NCBI RefSeq assembly: GCF_028765545.1 | Contig: NZ_JARACP010000018.1 | Location: forward strand, 1 to 64,000 | DNA from: Aliivibrio sp. S4MY1 | GTDB lineage: Bacteria; Pseudomonadota; Gammaproteobacteria; Enterobacterales; Vibrionaceae | DNA length: 64,000 nt | Direction of reading: 5' to 3' | In this document: in pieces, positions 18,290-28,607 of the stretch | How positions within the stretch are numbered: the stretch's first letter is position 1 | How the letters are laid out: the number at the start of each line of letters is the position of its first letter | Notes under the pieces: model-generated | The model's input: the letters and a program-made list of their open reading frames with translations, nothing else | Told to the model about the DNA's origin: nothing | Databases searched by the model: none | Program-made: the position numbers and the translations under genes

Positions 18290-18454
18290 ATCGTCCTCTT
18301 TTGCTTTGTATAAAAATTAAATTGGCCCAAAAAGATGAATTTTTGAGCCCTCGTGCCAAATTAAAGCCCCGGAATTTTACTCTTATAGAGTTTCAATGCA
18401 AGGGATTTAGTTACTTTTTCACCAATTATTTTTGTAATTGATGAAAAAATTGGG

Positions 18455-18505
18455 AAAAAAAAGTGCGCTAGGTTATGTTTTTCACTAAATTAGCTTGTCG
18501 CACTT
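18455..18505 (-). terminator. Terminator after ffh
   Basis: On the minus strand AAGTGCG ... CGCACTT enclose a long loop and are followed by a T run, 40 bp after the ffh stop. Confidence 0.7.
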
Positions 18506-18544
18506 AATTATATAACTTTTAGGATATCATCAGTTTAATGAGCG

Positions 18545-19918
18545 TTAGCGACCAAGGCCACCCATCCCGCCCATTCCACCCATCATTCCTTGCATATTAC
18601 GCATCATGCCTTTCATTCCACCCTTCTGCATTTTTTTCATCATTTTCTGCATTTGAGTAAATTGTTTTAGCATACGGTTCACATCTTGCACTTGAACACC
18701 AGAACCTGCTGCAATACGCTTTTTACGTGATCCTTTGATGATTTCTGGACGTTCACGTTCTTTCATTGTCATGGAATTAATAATCGCTTCCATTTGATTG
18801 AACATCTTGTCATCAACTTTATCTTTTACATCACTTGGTAGCTGAGACATGCCTGGGAGCTTATTCATCATTCCCATCATGCCGCCCATGTTTTTCATTT
18901 GACCAAGCTGTTCGCGGAAATCTTCTAAATCAAAGCCTTTTTTCTCTTTGAATTTTTTAGCTAATTTCTCTGCTTTCTCTTTATCAACGTTCTTTTCAAG
19001 ATCTTCAATTAAAGAAAGAACATCGCCCATTCCCAAAATTCGAGAAGCAATTCGTTCTGGGTGGAACGCTTCAAGTGCATCGGTTTTTTCACCTACACCT
19101 AAAAACTTAACTGGCTTACCTGTGATATGACGAACAGATAAAGCGGCACCACCACGAGCATCACCATCTATTTTAGTTAAAATAACACCGGTTAATGGTA
19201 AAGCATCACCAAAGGCTTTAGCGGTATTCGCCGCATCTTGACCTGTCATTGCATCAACAACAAACAGGGTTTCAATCGGATTCACATGAGAATGAAGCTG
19301 TTTGATTTCATCCATCATTTCAGTATCAACAGCTAAACGACCGGCTGTATCCACGATAACAACATCAAAAAACTTCAATTTTGCATGCCCAATTGCAGCA
19401 TCGACGATATCAATTGGCTTTTGATCTGCACTTGATGGGAAGAAGTCAACATCAACCTCTCCTGCTAACATTTCTAGCTGTTTGATCGCCGCTGGACGGT
19501 AAACATCGGCAGAAACAACAAGTACTTTTTTCTTATCACGCTCTTTTAATAATTTAGCAAGTTTACCTGTACTGGTTGTTTTACCTGCACCTTGTAAACC
19601 CGCCATTAAAATAACCGCTGGCGGCTGACATGCTAAATTTAAGGCTTCATTTGATGCCCCCATCACGGCTTCAAGTTCAGATTGAACAATCTTTATGAAC
19701 TCTTGTCCTGGTGTTAAACTTTTTGAAACCTCAACACCAACCGCGCCTTCTTTTACACGCTTAATAAAATCACGAACTACAGGTAAAGCTACGTCGGCCT
19801 CTAATAGAGCCATGCGCACTTCACGCAGTGTTTCTTTTATATTGTCTTCTGTTAATCGACCTTTACCACTGATATTTTTCAGGGTTTTGGATAGTCTATC
19901 CGTTAAATTATCAAACAT
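18545..19918 (-). CDS. ffh: Signal recognition particle protein Ffh
   Basis: This 457-residue SRP GTPase recognises signal sequences of nascent membrane proteins together with 4.5S RNA. An N domain (about 1-85) precedes the G domain with GLQGAGKTT, DTAGRL and TKIDGDARGG. The Met-rich M domain (about 300-457) ends in Gly/Met repeats (GGMKGMMRNMQGMMGG) that form the flexible signal-binding region. It is divergent from ypjD, the E. coli neighbour. Confidence 0.98.
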   Translation of the reverse strand: MFDNLTDRLSKTLKNISGKGRLTEDNIKETLREVRMALLEADVALPVVRDFIKRVKEGAVGVEVSKSLTPGQEFIKIVQSELEAVMGASNEALNLACQPPAVILMAGLQGAGKTTSTGKLAKLLKERDKKKVLVVSADVYRPAAIKQLEMLAGEVDVDFFPSSADQKPIDIVDAAIGHAKLKFFDVVIVDTAGRLAVDTEMMDEIKQLHSHVNPIETLFVVDAMTGQDAANTAKAFGDALPLTGVILTKIDGDARGGAALSVRHITGKPVKFLGVGEKTDALEAFHPERIASRILGMGDVLSLIEDLEKNVDKEKAEKLAKKFKEKKGFDLEDFREQLGQMKNMGGMMGMMNKLPGMSQLPSDVKDKVDDKMFNQMEAIINSMTMKERERPEIIKGSRKKRIAAGSGVQVQDVNRMLKQFTQMQKMMKKMQKGGMKGMMRNMQGMMGGMGGMGGLGR

Positions 19919-20069
19919 ATTCCTGCGCCTACTTTGCGACCATTTCTCGATTATACCTAAATCTGAGACGTTATAATGAAAATTTTTTATCCTAACTGAA
20001 TCACACCTACCGAGATTGCCCTCTAAAGGGTATAATCAAAATGTTGATAAACTAAATGATCAGTGAATT

Positions 20070-20864
20070 ATGGATACGATTACAGCAATCAGTGCTGCAC
20101 TTTTTTACTTTCTTGCTTTAGGGTTTGTGATCCCAGGCCTAGCTGGCCAAAATAAGATCCAAACAAATGTAGTACTGATTTGTGCTTCACTTGCTTTACT
20201 TCTGCACGCCTGGCAATTAAAAGAATTGATCCTAAATAGCTTTGGGCAAAATTTAAGTATTCTTAATGTGGCTTCTCTTATTAGCTTTATTATATCGCTA
20301 GTAATGAGTGTTTCTATGCTCAAGTTTAGAGTGTGGTTTATTTTGCCCGTCGTTTATAGTTTCTCTGCAATTAACTTAATCGCAGCGACTTTTTTACCAG
20401 GGGCTTTTATTACTCACTTAGAGTCTCATCCAAGTTTATTAATTCATATTTCTTTAGCACTGTTTGCCTATTCAACGTTAATGATCGCAACACTTTATGC
20501 CTTACAACTTGCTTGGCTCGATCATAAACTAAAAAGTAAAAAGTCATTAATGTTAAATCCAAACCTTCCACCATTAATGATGGTTGAACGTCAGCTTTTC
20601 AAGATTATTTTAGTGGGTTTATTACTACTGACACTTACATTAATGACAGGCTTCACATTTATTCAAGATATGTTCGCTCAAGGTAAGGCTCATAAAGCAA
20701 TCCTTTCCTTCATTGCTTGGGTTATTTATGCTGTATTAACTTGGGGTCATTATCAACGAGGTTGGCGTGGTCAAAAAGTATTATGGTTCAGTTTATCTGG
20801 GGCATTTTTACTGACTCTGGCTTACTTTGGCAGTCGTTTTGTTCAAGAGGTTGTTTTAACTTAA
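20070..20864 (+). CDS. ypjD: Inner membrane protein YpjD (CcsA/CcmC-like fold)
   Basis: This 264-residue protein has about eight hydrophobic segments and belongs to the cytochrome c assembly (CcsA/CcmF/ResC-like) superfamily. Features include LALFAYSTLMIATLYALQLAWLDHKLK and a C-terminal WVIYAVLTWGHYQRGWRGQK, the family's WG-H motif region. E. coli YpjD (CorE) has been linked to the CorB/CorC magnesium efflux group, which fits its position 101 bp before corB. There is no direct evidence here for a role in cytochrome c maturation. Confidence 0.88.
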   Translation: MDTITAISAALFYFLALGFVIPGLAGQNKIQTNVVLICASLALLLHAWQLKELILNSFGQNLSILNVASLISFIISLVMSVSMLKFRVWFILPVVYSFSAINLIAATFLPGAFITHLESHPSLLIHISLALFAYSTLMIATLYALQLAWLDHKLKSKKSLMLNPNLPPLMMVERQLFKIILVGLLLLTLTLMTGFTFIQDMFAQGKAHKAILSFIAWVIYAVLTWGHYQRGWRGQKVLWFSLSGAFLLTLAYFGSRFVQEVVLT

Positions 20865-20965
20865 ATTGTAGTAATCGCTCACTTTTGGCATTCAAACTTG
20901 ACAGACTGATTACCAGATTAGATAAATAACCTTTAGTTACCCTTTAAAATCGAGGATCAAGACAC

Positions 20966-22237
20966 TTGGACGACATATCAACCGGCGCCCTATTTACTTT
21001 ATTAGCTATACTTATTGTTATCTCTGGTTACTTCTCAAGCTCTGAAACGGGCATGATGTCGTTAAACCGCTATCGTCTAAAGCACCTATCCAATCAAGGC
21101 CACAAGGGTGCAAAGCGCGTTGAAAAGTTACTGAGTCGTCCTGACCGCCTTATTGGCTTAATTCTTATCGGTAATAACCTTGTTAATATCCTCGCTTCTG
21201 CAATCGCTACAATTCTTGGTATGCGCCTTTATGGTGATTATGGTGTGGCTATTGCCACTGGTGTGCTAACTCTTATCATCCTTGTTTTTGCTGAAGTCAC
21301 ACCTAAAACCCTTGCGGCAATGTATCCTGAGCGAGTCTCTTACAGCAGCAGTATCGTATTAAATGTTTTAATGAAGATACTTTCTCCTCTCGTTATTTTA
21401 GTTAATATTATCACCAATGGTTTTCTTAAACTGTTAGGCCTTGGGGCTGACCATAATGATAAAGACAATCTGAGTTCAGAGGAGCTTAGAACTGTTGTGC
21501 ATGAAGCTGGAGGGTTAATCCCGCGTCGTCACCAAGATATGTTAATTTCCATTCTGGATTTAGAGCACGTAACCGTAAATGATATTATGGTGCCGCGCAG
21601 TGAGATTACGGGGATTGATATTAATGATGATTGGAAATCTATCTCACGTCAATTGGCTCATTCTCCTCATGGCCGTATTGTCCTATACCGTGATCAAATC
21701 GACGAAGTCGTTGGCATGTTACGCTTACGAGAATCTTATCGATTAATGCTTGAGAAAAATGAATTTACCAAGGAAACCTTATTGCGAGCAGCTGATGAGA
21801 TATATTTCATCCCAGAAGCAACGCCATTAAATACACAATTATTAAAATTCCAACGCAATAAAGAACGTATCGGCTTAATTGTTGATGAATATGGTGATAT
21901 CCAAGGCCTAATCACATTAGAAGATATTTTGGAAGAGATCGTGGGTGAGTTCACTACCTCAATGGCACCAAGCCTAGCTGAAGAAATTACACCTCAGCCC
22001 GATGGTAGCTTTATGATAGAAGGCAGCGCCAATATCAGAGATATTAATAAAGGGTTAAAGTGGGATTTACCTACCGATGGACCAAGAACGTTAAATGGCT
22101 TAATTCTTGAACACCTAGAAGAAATACCTGAAGCTGAAATTAATCTTGAAATTGACCAACACAATATGGAAATCGTAGCAGTAGAAGAAAATAAAATTAA
22201 TTTAGTGAAAGTATTTCCAAGCCCTGAAGACAAATAA
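20966..22237 (+). CDS. corB: CNNM/CorC-HlyC family transporter CorB (YfjD)
   Basis: This 423-residue membrane protein has an N-terminal DUF21/CNNM transmembrane domain (about 1-190; SGYFSSSETGMMSLNRYRLK). A CBS-domain pair follows (about 200-330; NDIMVPRSEITGIDI and GLIVDEYGDIQGLITLEDILEEIVGE). The C-terminus is a CorC_HlyC domain (about 340-420). The family exports Mg2+/Co2+ or regulates such export. Translation appears to begin at TTG 20966 with GAGGA upstream. Confidence 0.92.
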   Translation: MDDISTGALFTLLAILIVISGYFSSSETGMMSLNRYRLKHLSNQGHKGAKRVEKLLSRPDRLIGLILIGNNLVNILASAIATILGMRLYGDYGVAIATGVLTLIILVFAEVTPKTLAAMYPERVSYSSSIVLNVLMKILSPLVILVNIITNGFLKLLGLGADHNDKDNLSSEELRTVVHEAGGLIPRRHQDMLISILDLEHVTVNDIMVPRSEITGIDINDDWKSISRQLAHSPHGRIVLYRDQIDEVVGMLRLRESYRLMLEKNEFTKETLLRAADEIYFIPEATPLNTQLLKFQRNKERIGLIVDEYGDIQGLITLEDILEEIVGEFTTSMAPSLAEEITPQPDGSFMIEGSANIRDINKGLKWDLPTDGPRTLNGLILEHLEEIPEAEINLEIDQHNMEIVAVEENKINLVKVFPSPEDK

Positions 22238-22242
22238 TACAT

Positions 22243-22283
22243 AAAAAAAAGCCCGTATTAGATAACACTAATGCGGGCTTTTT
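22243..22283. terminator. Bidirectional terminator between corB and luxS
   Basis: AAGCCCGTATTAG/CTAATGCGGGCTT (one mismatch) is flanked by A and T runs on both sides and lies between convergent genes. Confidence 0.93.
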
Positions 22284-22300
22284 AGTTGTTAATTTTAAAA

Positions 22301-22819
22301 TTAATCAACCGATAACTCTTTCAACATTGAATCTGGTAATGCTAATTCATCGTTTTTATTTACTCGAATACCTGATGCTAAAATAGTGCTCGCAATCACT
22401 TTTGCTTCTTCTAATGAATGCATAGTGTAAGTACCACATTGGTATTCATTAAGTTCTGGTATCTTATTTTGTGCTTCTACTTTTAAAACATCTTCCATTG
22501 ATGCAATCCACGCATTAGCAACGGTTTGCTCTGCTGGCGTACCAATCAAGCTCATGTAAAAACCAGTACGACACCCCATTGGCGAAATATCTATAATTTC
22601 AACCTCTGAACCATTTAGATGATTACGCATAAAGCCTGCGTATAAATGCTCTAAAGTATGAATGCCTTTTTCAGATAATATATCTTTGTTTGGTGCTGTA
22701 AAGCGTAAATCAAACACAGTAATCGTATCACCTTTTGGGGTTTGCATTGTTTTTGCAACACGAACCGCTGGTGCTTCCATACGAGTATGATCTACAGTAA
22801 AACTATCTAATAGTGGCAT
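22301..22819 (-). CDS. luxS: S-ribosylhomocysteine lyase, autoinducer-2 synthase LuxS
   Basis: This 172-residue enzyme splits S-ribosylhomocysteine into homocysteine and DPD, the AI-2 precursor. The metal-binding [10 protein letters not shown] (HxxEH) and the Cys of [11 protein letters not shown] are both present, so it should be active. Length is the family norm (171-172). It follows a transglycosylase-lipoprotein gene by 31 bp and is probably cotranscribed with it. Confidence 0.98.
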   Translation of the reverse strand: MPLLDSFTVDHTRMEAPAVRVAKTMQTPKGDTITVFDLRFTAPNKDILSEKGIHTLEHLYAGFMRNHLNGSEVEIIDISPMGCRTGFYMSLIGTPAEQTVANAWIASMEDVLKVEAQNKIPELNEYQCGTYTMHSLEEAKVIASTILASGIRVNKNDELALPDSMLKELSVD

Positions 22820-22850
22820 ATTCTAATCCTTTAATTTATGAAATGATGGC

Positions 22851-23450
22851 TTACCACCACCAACTACTTTGTCGTTCAAGTTCGGCTTTACATTGTTTTA
22901 ATTGCCAGCCATACGTTTTTGCTTGAGATTCGACCTTACGAGCTATCTTAATCAATTGTGGTTTTCTTTGATAGCTTTTACGCTTATAACCACCACGACC
23001 TTCATGATAAGCAAGATATTGGTTATACGGGTCCCACTTTGAGATCCCTAATTGTTTTTGCGTACCATCAGTATACCAACCTATAAACATGATGGCGTCA
23101 TCAAAACTACTGCGAGATCCTCCACCGGTTGCTTCTTCATACTCTCCCCATACTGGGTCTTGAGCTTGTGCATAACCATAAGCTGAACTTGGACGACTCC
23201 ATGGGATAAACCCTAGTAATTGAGTTCTTGGTGGCCTTACCGTTGCTCTGAAGCTACTTTCTTGTTTCATAATAGCCATGGCTACATTTATTGGGGTTCC
23301 ATATTCTTCAGTCATGTCTTTGGCATCATCATACCAACCACTTTTCTCTCGAAAAATATCACATAAGTTGTCTTGTTTTGTTGGGGGAGTTGTCGCACAT
23401 CCCGTTAATACTGAAAAAGTAACAGCAACAATGACTAATTTGTAATTCAT
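22851..23450 (-). CDS. Lipoprotein with SLT-type (lysozyme-like) transglycosylase domain
   Basis: This protein is about 199 residues long. A lipoprotein signal (VAVTFSVLTGC) is followed by a lysozyme-like fold: the catalytic-type Glu in IMKQESSFRA, then SSAYGYAQAQDPVWGEY and YNQYLAYHEGRGGY. It resembles small lytic transglycosylases but lacks the usual GLMQI wording, so activity is inferred. ATG 23450 has GAGTG upstream; the frame also allows a TTG four codons earlier. It sits between the gshA terminator and luxS and could share a transcript with luxS. Confidence 0.82.
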   Translation of the reverse strand: MNYKLVIVAVTFSVLTGCATTPPTKQDNLCDIFREKSGWYDDAKDMTEEYGTPINVAMAIMKQESSFRATVRPPRTQLLGFIPWSRPSSAYGYAQAQDPVWGEYEEATGGGSRSSFDDAIMFIGWYTDGTQKQLGISKWDPYNQYLAYHEGRGGYKRKSYQRKPQLIKIARKVESQAKTYGWQLKQCKAELERQSSWWW

Positions 23451-23460
23451 AAATTCACTC

Positions 23461-23496
23461 AAAAAAAAGCACCGCTATTCATAGAATAACAGTGCT
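23461..23496 (-). terminator. Terminator after gshA
   Basis: On the minus strand AGCACTGTTATTC/GAATAGCGGTGCT (one mismatch) is followed by eight T. Confidence 0.88.
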
Positions 23497-23515
23497 ATAA
23501 GTTTCTTATTAATAA

Positions 23516-25081
23516 TTACTTTAAATAACTAAAGTAATTACTTAAATATTCAGAAAAAGAGAGCGTATCTTTCGCTTCAATATCTTTCTGTGCTTGAATA
23601 GAACGCTCAACCTCAGCATCTAACTCTTCTTTAGTATAATAGCCATATTGATGATTAAGATGAGTTTCGCGGTGTTGAACCGCAAGGTCACACCCTATTT
23701 TACCAATACCACCACCTTTTTTAGTCTCTGCAAGTAAACGACCTGAGATGGTTAACTCTGGATCTTCAATCATTGCTATTAAACGTTGGTGAGTTTGTTG
23801 GTATTCATCATCTCCATTTGCAGCGTCCATTTTTTTAGCGATAACCAGTAAATCATCAAATACTCGCTCAGCCCATGCTTTTTGAGTTAATCGTTCACCT
23901 TGGCAACCAATCTTCAGTTCTAAGCCTGGTTTACGACCTTTTTCAATGATCTTATTCCAATTATCTTTCCAACATGCCATTTCACTGTCATTCATTGGGG
24001 CTGAATCAGTCAACACTGCCCATGTTAAAAATAAGTCTAAGAAACGGACTTGGTCTTTATCAACCCCTACAGAGCTGAATGGGTTTACATCTAATGAGCG
24101 AACTTCTATGTATTCTACGCCATCTCTTTCTAGTGCTTCTGATGGCCTTTCGCCATTTTTAGCAACACGCTTAGGGCGGATTGGGGCATACAGCTCATTT
24201 TCGATTTGCAGTACATTTGCATTTAATTGAACGTGCTTATCACCTTCTTTTAAACCAATTTTTGCAAATTCTTCTGATGGTGTCCGTATTGCTTTATTTA
24301 AACCATCAACGTACTCACTGACGCTGTTTAAACTGATTTTCAAATCACTTTGTGAATCATTGGTATAACCAAGATCACTTAATCGTAAAGACGTTGCATA
24401 AGGAAGATAAAGCGTATTCCCTAATGTTTCAAACTCCATTGCCGTTTCACGGCCTTGAATAAATGAACTACACAGTGCTGGAGACGCACCAAAGAAATAC
24501 GGAATTAACCAGCCAAAACGATAATAGTTACGGATCAAACCAAAGTAAGCATCTGATACTGACTCTTTTCTTTCATTTTCAGATTGCTTACCAAACAATT
24601 CATCCCAAAACTCTGTTGAAAATGAAAAGTTAAAATGCACGCCCGAGATCACCTGCATCACACTACCATATCGGCGTTTTAGTCCTTCACGGTATGTCGT
24701 TTTAAGCTGCCCTACATTTGATGAGCCATACTGCGCAAGCGTAATATCGTCGTCATGAGTAACAAAACATGGCATAGATAGTGGCCAAAGCTTTTCTTCA
24801 CCCATATGTGAAACCGTATAATGGTGCACATCTTCAAGTTGTTGGATTACCGTATCTACGTCATTCGATACAGGTGTAATAAACTCTAGTAAAGACTCTG
24901 CAAAATCAGTGGTTATGTATTTATGCGTTAATGCTGAACCGACACCTACAGGATGTGGCTTCGACGAAAGTGAAGCGCCTAAAGTAAATCGTAGGGTCTC
25001 TCTTTCAATTCCTCGACCCGCTTTCTTAAAGGCCTTAGGATTGGAAGCGACTTTCTGTAATCGGTTGATAAATTCGGTCAA
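23516..25081 (-). CDS. gshA: Glutamate-cysteine ligase
   Basis: This 521-residue enzyme makes gamma-glutamylcysteine, the first and limiting step of glutathione synthesis. [31 protein letters not shown] and WPLSMPC are class I GshA motifs, and [18 protein letters not shown] lies in the C-terminal half. The start is a TTG at 25081; no ATG or GTG start preserves the N-terminus. E. coli also keeps gshA beside luxS, though here an extra lipoprotein gene lies between. Confidence 0.96.
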   Translation of the reverse strand: MTEFINRLQKVASNPKAFKKAGRGIERETLRFTLGASLSSKPHPVGVGSALTHKYITTDFAESLLEFITPVSNDVDTVIQQLEDVHHYTVSHMGEEKLWPLSMPCFVTHDDDITLAQYGSSNVGQLKTTYREGLKRRYGSVMQVISGVHFNFSFSTEFWDELFGKQSENERKESVSDAYFGLIRNYYRFGWLIPYFFGASPALCSSFIQGRETAMEFETLGNTLYLPYATSLRLSDLGYTNDSQSDLKISLNSVSEYVDGLNKAIRTPSEEFAKIGLKEGDKHVQLNANVLQIENELYAPIRPKRVAKNGERPSEALERDGVEYIEVRSLDVNPFSSVGVDKDQVRFLDLFLTWAVLTDSAPMNDSEMACWKDNWNKIIEKGRKPGLELKIGCQGERLTQKAWAERVFDDLLVIAKKMDAANGDDEYQQTHQRLIAMIEDPELTISGRLLAETKKGGGIGKIGCDLAVQHRETHLNHQYGYYTKEELDAEVERSIQAQKDIEAKDTLSFSEYLSNYFSYLK

Positions 25082-25170
25082 AATACAATCTCGCTATTGA
25101 GGTAAGTTCAACATCATAATGTTGATTTATATCCTGAGATACTAACAAATTTTAATGAGACTTGGATACG

Positions 25171-25206
25171 AAAAAAAACGGCGATATTTTTTATATATTG
25201 CCGTCT
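25171..25206 (-). terminator. Terminator after the M16 peptidase gene
   Basis: On the minus strand ACGGCAATATA ... ATATCGCCGT is followed by eight T. Confidence 0.85.
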
Positions 25207-25218
25207 TTCTAACAATCA

Positions 25219-28071
25219 TTACTTATTAGGTGTTAGTAACTCTATTGGTAAACCTAATGTTTTCAGTTTTGGCATTAATGACTTTTCATCACCAACCACA
25301 ATAATTTGATATTCCGTTGGATCAAACCATTTTGTAGCTAATGCATTCAGTTCATTACGCCCTAATGTCGCTATTAACTCATTCTGTTCATCAATGAAAT
25401 CTTCATCCAAAGAATAGGTGAGAATTTTACCAAGTAAATTTGCTTTTTGACTTGGGGTTTCATACTTCAGTGCATCTTGTTGGCCAACAGCTAAGCGCAT
25501 AAAGTTCAACTCATCCATTGTCATGCCATCCGTTTCAAATTTTTTCATTTCAGTAATGAATTCTTTGATCGATTCTAGCGTTACATCAGCTCGAACTTGG
25601 GCATAAAAAATCGACATTCCAATTTCTTTATTTCCCATTAAATAGCCACCAGCACCGTAGGTATACCCTTTATCTTCACGAAGGTTCTGATTAATTCGAC
25701 TGTTAAAATTACCACCTAAGTTAAAGTTTGCTAATTGTGTCTGATATAACTCCCCTGTCGCATCATATGGCATACCTTGGCGGACAAAGCGAATCACACT
25801 TTGAGGCGCGTTCGGTTTATCGATAACATAAATCTTTTGTTTGCCTAATTTAGGTAATTTTTGTGGCGCTAATAGTTGAGGCGCCTTACCTTGCCAATTT
25901 GCTAAAAAAGAAAGTTTTGATACAAGATCTGATTTAGTTATATCACCAACAGAAACGACTTGAGTCCCAACTGGGGTGTAATTATTTTTATAGAACTGTT
26001 TTACATCTTCAATGGTTAAACCCTTAACTGAGTCTAGCGTGCCATCTGGAGAGCGTTCAAAAATAGTCCCGCCAAACAAGATTTCGCGAGTCGCCTGAGA
26101 AGCTAACCATGATGGTTTTTGATGATCGTAAACAAGCCCTTCCATTGCTTGCTTTTTCAATCGCTCAAAATCAGCCTCTTTGAAGGCTGGAGCAAATAAC
26201 ATGTCATTTACTATGGCTAATGTTTGATCAATATTTTTAGTCAGTGATGCTATTGAAATGGTTGTCGTATAACTGCCAGTATTAAAAGAGACTGAGCTGC
26301 CTAATTTATCCAATTCTTTTTGAATATCTTCAGCGGAACGCTCGATGGTTCCTTCTTCCATCATGGCAGCGGTTAACTCAGCTAACCCTTCCTTGCCTCT
26401 TACCACATAGCGATTTCCAGCAGGTATTGCTATCTGTAATTGAATCGTTGGTGTCTCAATAGCTTCAGTGCCTAATATTTCAATATCGTTCTGTAATTTC
26501 GCACGATAAATATCCGGTGTTTTTGCCGTCACAGCTTTTGATGGTTGAGGCATAATAGTGCGATCAAAATCATCTACTGCTTTACGTACTTCTAAATCAT
26601 CCTCACCAATTTTTTGATACTCAGGTAGCTCTCTTTTTGGCGTAATAAAGTTTGGTTCTTTAACTTGAAGTTGTGTTTTTCCTTTTGGTACAACACTTAA
26701 CGTCACCTTATATTTATCAGCAATATAATTATCAAAGGCTTGGGATACTTTCTCTGGCGTTACTGCTTTTAGTTCCGTTAACTGTTTTTCAAGTTGGTTA
26801 GGTTGACCATAGAATGTCTCATTTGAAGCAAGTTGAGATACTTTTCCTGATACCGATTGCAATCCAAATATCGCTCCAGCTTCGGCACTGCCTTGAACTT
26901 CAGCAAGATCTTCTTTTGATACGCCCTCTTTATCAAATTTTTCAAGCACATCCATCACTTCAGTATAAGCTGTGGCTAAACTGTTATTGTCACCAGAGTC
27001 TGTCATCGCGTACACATACAGGGTACATGATAACTCTGCACAATCATGAAAAGCGCCAGCATCAACGACTTTACCTGTCTTCACTAACTCTTGATAAAGT
27101 AAGCTTGTTTTACCATTACCAAGTAAAGTCGCTAACATATCCAAGCTGGCTTCTGTAGCTTCACCACGATACGTCGTTGGCCAACCAATCATAACCATTG
27201 GTTGCTGAATGCGATCTTCTAGTGTGATGTAACGGTTTTCTGTTAGCGTTACTGGTTGTTTAGGGGCATTTTGAACTTCAGGACCACGAGGGATTGAACC
27301 AAAGTATTTACTTACCCATTCTAATGTTTGCTTGCTATCTAAATCACCACCGATAGTAATAACGGCATTGTTAGGGCCATACCAACGTAAAAAGAATGCC
27401 TTTAAGTCGTTAACATCAACACGATCTAAATCTTCAACATAGCCAATTGTCTGCCATGAATAAGGATGGCCTTGTGGAAATAAAGCTTCTCCCATACGTT
27501 CATAAATCAGTCCGTATGGACGGTTATCATAGTTCTGTCCACGTTCATTTTTCACCGTACTACGTTGGATCTCAAATTTCTTTTGAGAAACAGCGTCAAT
27601 CAAGAATCCCATACGATCTGATTCTAGCCAGAGCATTTTTTCTAATTGATTAGCAGGCACGGTTTCAAAGTAATTAGTTCTGTCACGATTCGTGGTGCCA
27701 TTCAGCGTACCACCCGCTTCTGTGATAATTTTAAAGTGTTGTTGATCACCAATATTTTCAGAGCCTTGGAACATCATGTGCTCAAAGAAGTGTGCAAATC
27801 CTGATTTACCGATCTCTTCTCGTGCTGAGCCTACATGATAAGTCACATCAACATGTACGAGAGGATCTGAATGATCAGGGCTAAGAATGACAGTTAGCCC
27901 GTTTTCTAATGTGTATTTCTGATAAGGAATTACTGTAGTGCCTTCTTTTGGTAGCACTTGCTCAACCAAAGTAACACCTTCTGGTAGGTCTGATGTTTTT
28001 GGGGCTTCAAACTCAGAGTTACTGCATCCTGAGAGTGCTAAAATAATCGAGAGGCCTAATAATTTTTTCAT
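25219..28071 (-). CDS. Lipoprotein zinc protease of the M16 (insulinase/PqqL) family
   Basis: This 950-residue protein has two tandem M16 units. The N-terminal one has the inverted zinc motif HFFEH (FAHFFEHMMFQG) and a distal Glu region; the C-terminal one lacks it, which is normal. MKKLLGLSIILALSGC is a lipoprotein signal, so the enzyme faces the periplasm or outer membrane. The frame is open to 28194, but ATG 28071 has AGGA at ideal spacing and the signal peptide, so I reject the longer form, which would also overlap yqaA. The yqaA gene ends 8 bp upstream. The substrate is unknown. Confidence 0.92.
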   Translation of the reverse strand: MKKLLGLSIILALSGCSNSEFEAPKTSDLPEGVTLVEQVLPKEGTTVIPYQKYTLENGLTVILSPDHSDPLVHVDVTYHVGSAREEIGKSGFAHFFEHMMFQGSENIGDQQHFKIITEAGGTLNGTTNRDRTNYFETVPANQLEKMLWLESDRMGFLIDAVSQKKFEIQRSTVKNERGQNYDNRPYGLIYERMGEALFPQGHPYSWQTIGYVEDLDRVDVNDLKAFFLRWYGPNNAVITIGGDLDSKQTLEWVSKYFGSIPRGPEVQNAPKQPVTLTENRYITLEDRIQQPMVMIGWPTTYRGEATEASLDMLATLLGNGKTSLLYQELVKTGKVVDAGAFHDCAELSCTLYVYAMTDSGDNNSLATAYTEVMDVLEKFDKEGVSKEDLAEVQGSAEAGAIFGLQSVSGKVSQLASNETFYGQPNQLEKQLTELKAVTPEKVSQAFDNYIADKYKVTLSVVPKGKTQLQVKEPNFITPKRELPEYQKIGEDDLEVRKAVDDFDRTIMPQPSKAVTAKTPDIYRAKLQNDIEILGTEAIETPTIQLQIAIPAGNRYVVRGKEGLAELTAAMMEEGTIERSAEDIQKELDKLGSSVSFNTGSYTTTISIASLTKNIDQTLAIVNDMLFAPAFKEADFERLKKQAMEGLVYDHQKPSWLASQATREILFGGTIFERSPDGTLDSVKGLTIEDVKQFYKNNYTPVGTQVVSVGDITKSDLVSKLSFLANWQGKAPQLLAPQKLPKLGKQKIYVIDKPNAPQSVIRFVRQGMPYDATGELYQTQLANFNLGGNFNSRINQNLREDKGYTYGAGGYLMGNKEIGMSIFYAQVRADVTLESIKEFITEMKKFETDGMTMDELNFMRLAVGQQDALKYETPSQKANLLGKILTYSLDEDFIDEQNELIATLGRNELNALATKWFDPTEYQIIVVGDEKSLMPKLKTLGLPIELLTPNK

Positions 28072-28079
28072 CTTAAATC

Positions 28080-28511
28080 CTATAATATTCCATTTACTGC
28101 AAACGATAGAAGAACGTATCGAGCAGCCTTGCCAATCCCTATTAAAATCACACATGGCCAGAACTTCATTCTTAACCATCCGGCAGCTAAACAAAGGGGA
28201 TCACCAATAACAGGTAACCAACTGAACAATAACGTCCAATAGCCGTATTTTTTTATCCATTGAATGGCTTTATGACCATTTTTTTGTGAAGAAGTTTTAT
28301 CAGGGAGTAACAAACCAAGCCAATAATTTGTTATGCCTCCGAGCGTATTTCCCAATGTTGCTATAGCAATAACTGTCCACATAGAAAAACTGTCTAATTT
28401 TAATGTTGCAATTAAACTCGCCTCAGAGGCTCCTGGTAATAATGTGGCACTTAAAAATCCAGAGCTAAATAATACCCATAATGCAGAATCCGCATTAAAC
28501 CAATCGAACAT
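28080..28511 (-). CDS. yqaA: YqaA family (DedA/SNARE-associated) membrane protein
   Basis: This 143-residue inner membrane protein has about four hydrophobic segments, with LFSSGFLSATLLPGASEASLIATL and the DedA-like GNTLGGITNYWLGLLL. E. coli YqaA is of similar size. DedA-superfamily proteins are proposed lipid flippases or scramblases; no role is established for YqaA. It is followed after 8 bp by the M16 lipoprotein gene, so the two are probably cotranscribed. Confidence 0.85.
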   Translation of the reverse strand: MFDWFNADSALWVLFSSGFLSATLLPGASEASLIATLKLDSFSMWTVIAIATLGNTLGGITNYWLGLLLPDKTSSQKNGHKAIQWIKKYGYWTLLFSWLPVIGDPLCLAAGWLRMKFWPCVILIGIGKAARYVLLSFAVNGIL

Positions 28512-28560
28512 GGTGAAGAAATCCCGATAACCCAGTAAATATAGTTAATAAGCATAAAAT

Positions 28561-28587
28561 AAAAAAGGGTGCTACTGCACCCTTTTA
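28561..28587 (-). terminator. Terminator after oadB
   Basis: On the minus strand AAGGGTGC/GCACCCTT around a short loop is followed by a T run, about 20 bp after the oadB stop. Confidence 0.88.
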
Positions 28588-28607
28588 TTGTTAAGTTTTA
28601 CTCAATA

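Noticed and set aside
28072-28194. An N-terminal extension of the M16 peptidase by 41 codons
   Set aside because: It would overlap the end of yqaA and would bury the lipoprotein signal, while ATG 28071 has a good ribosome site.
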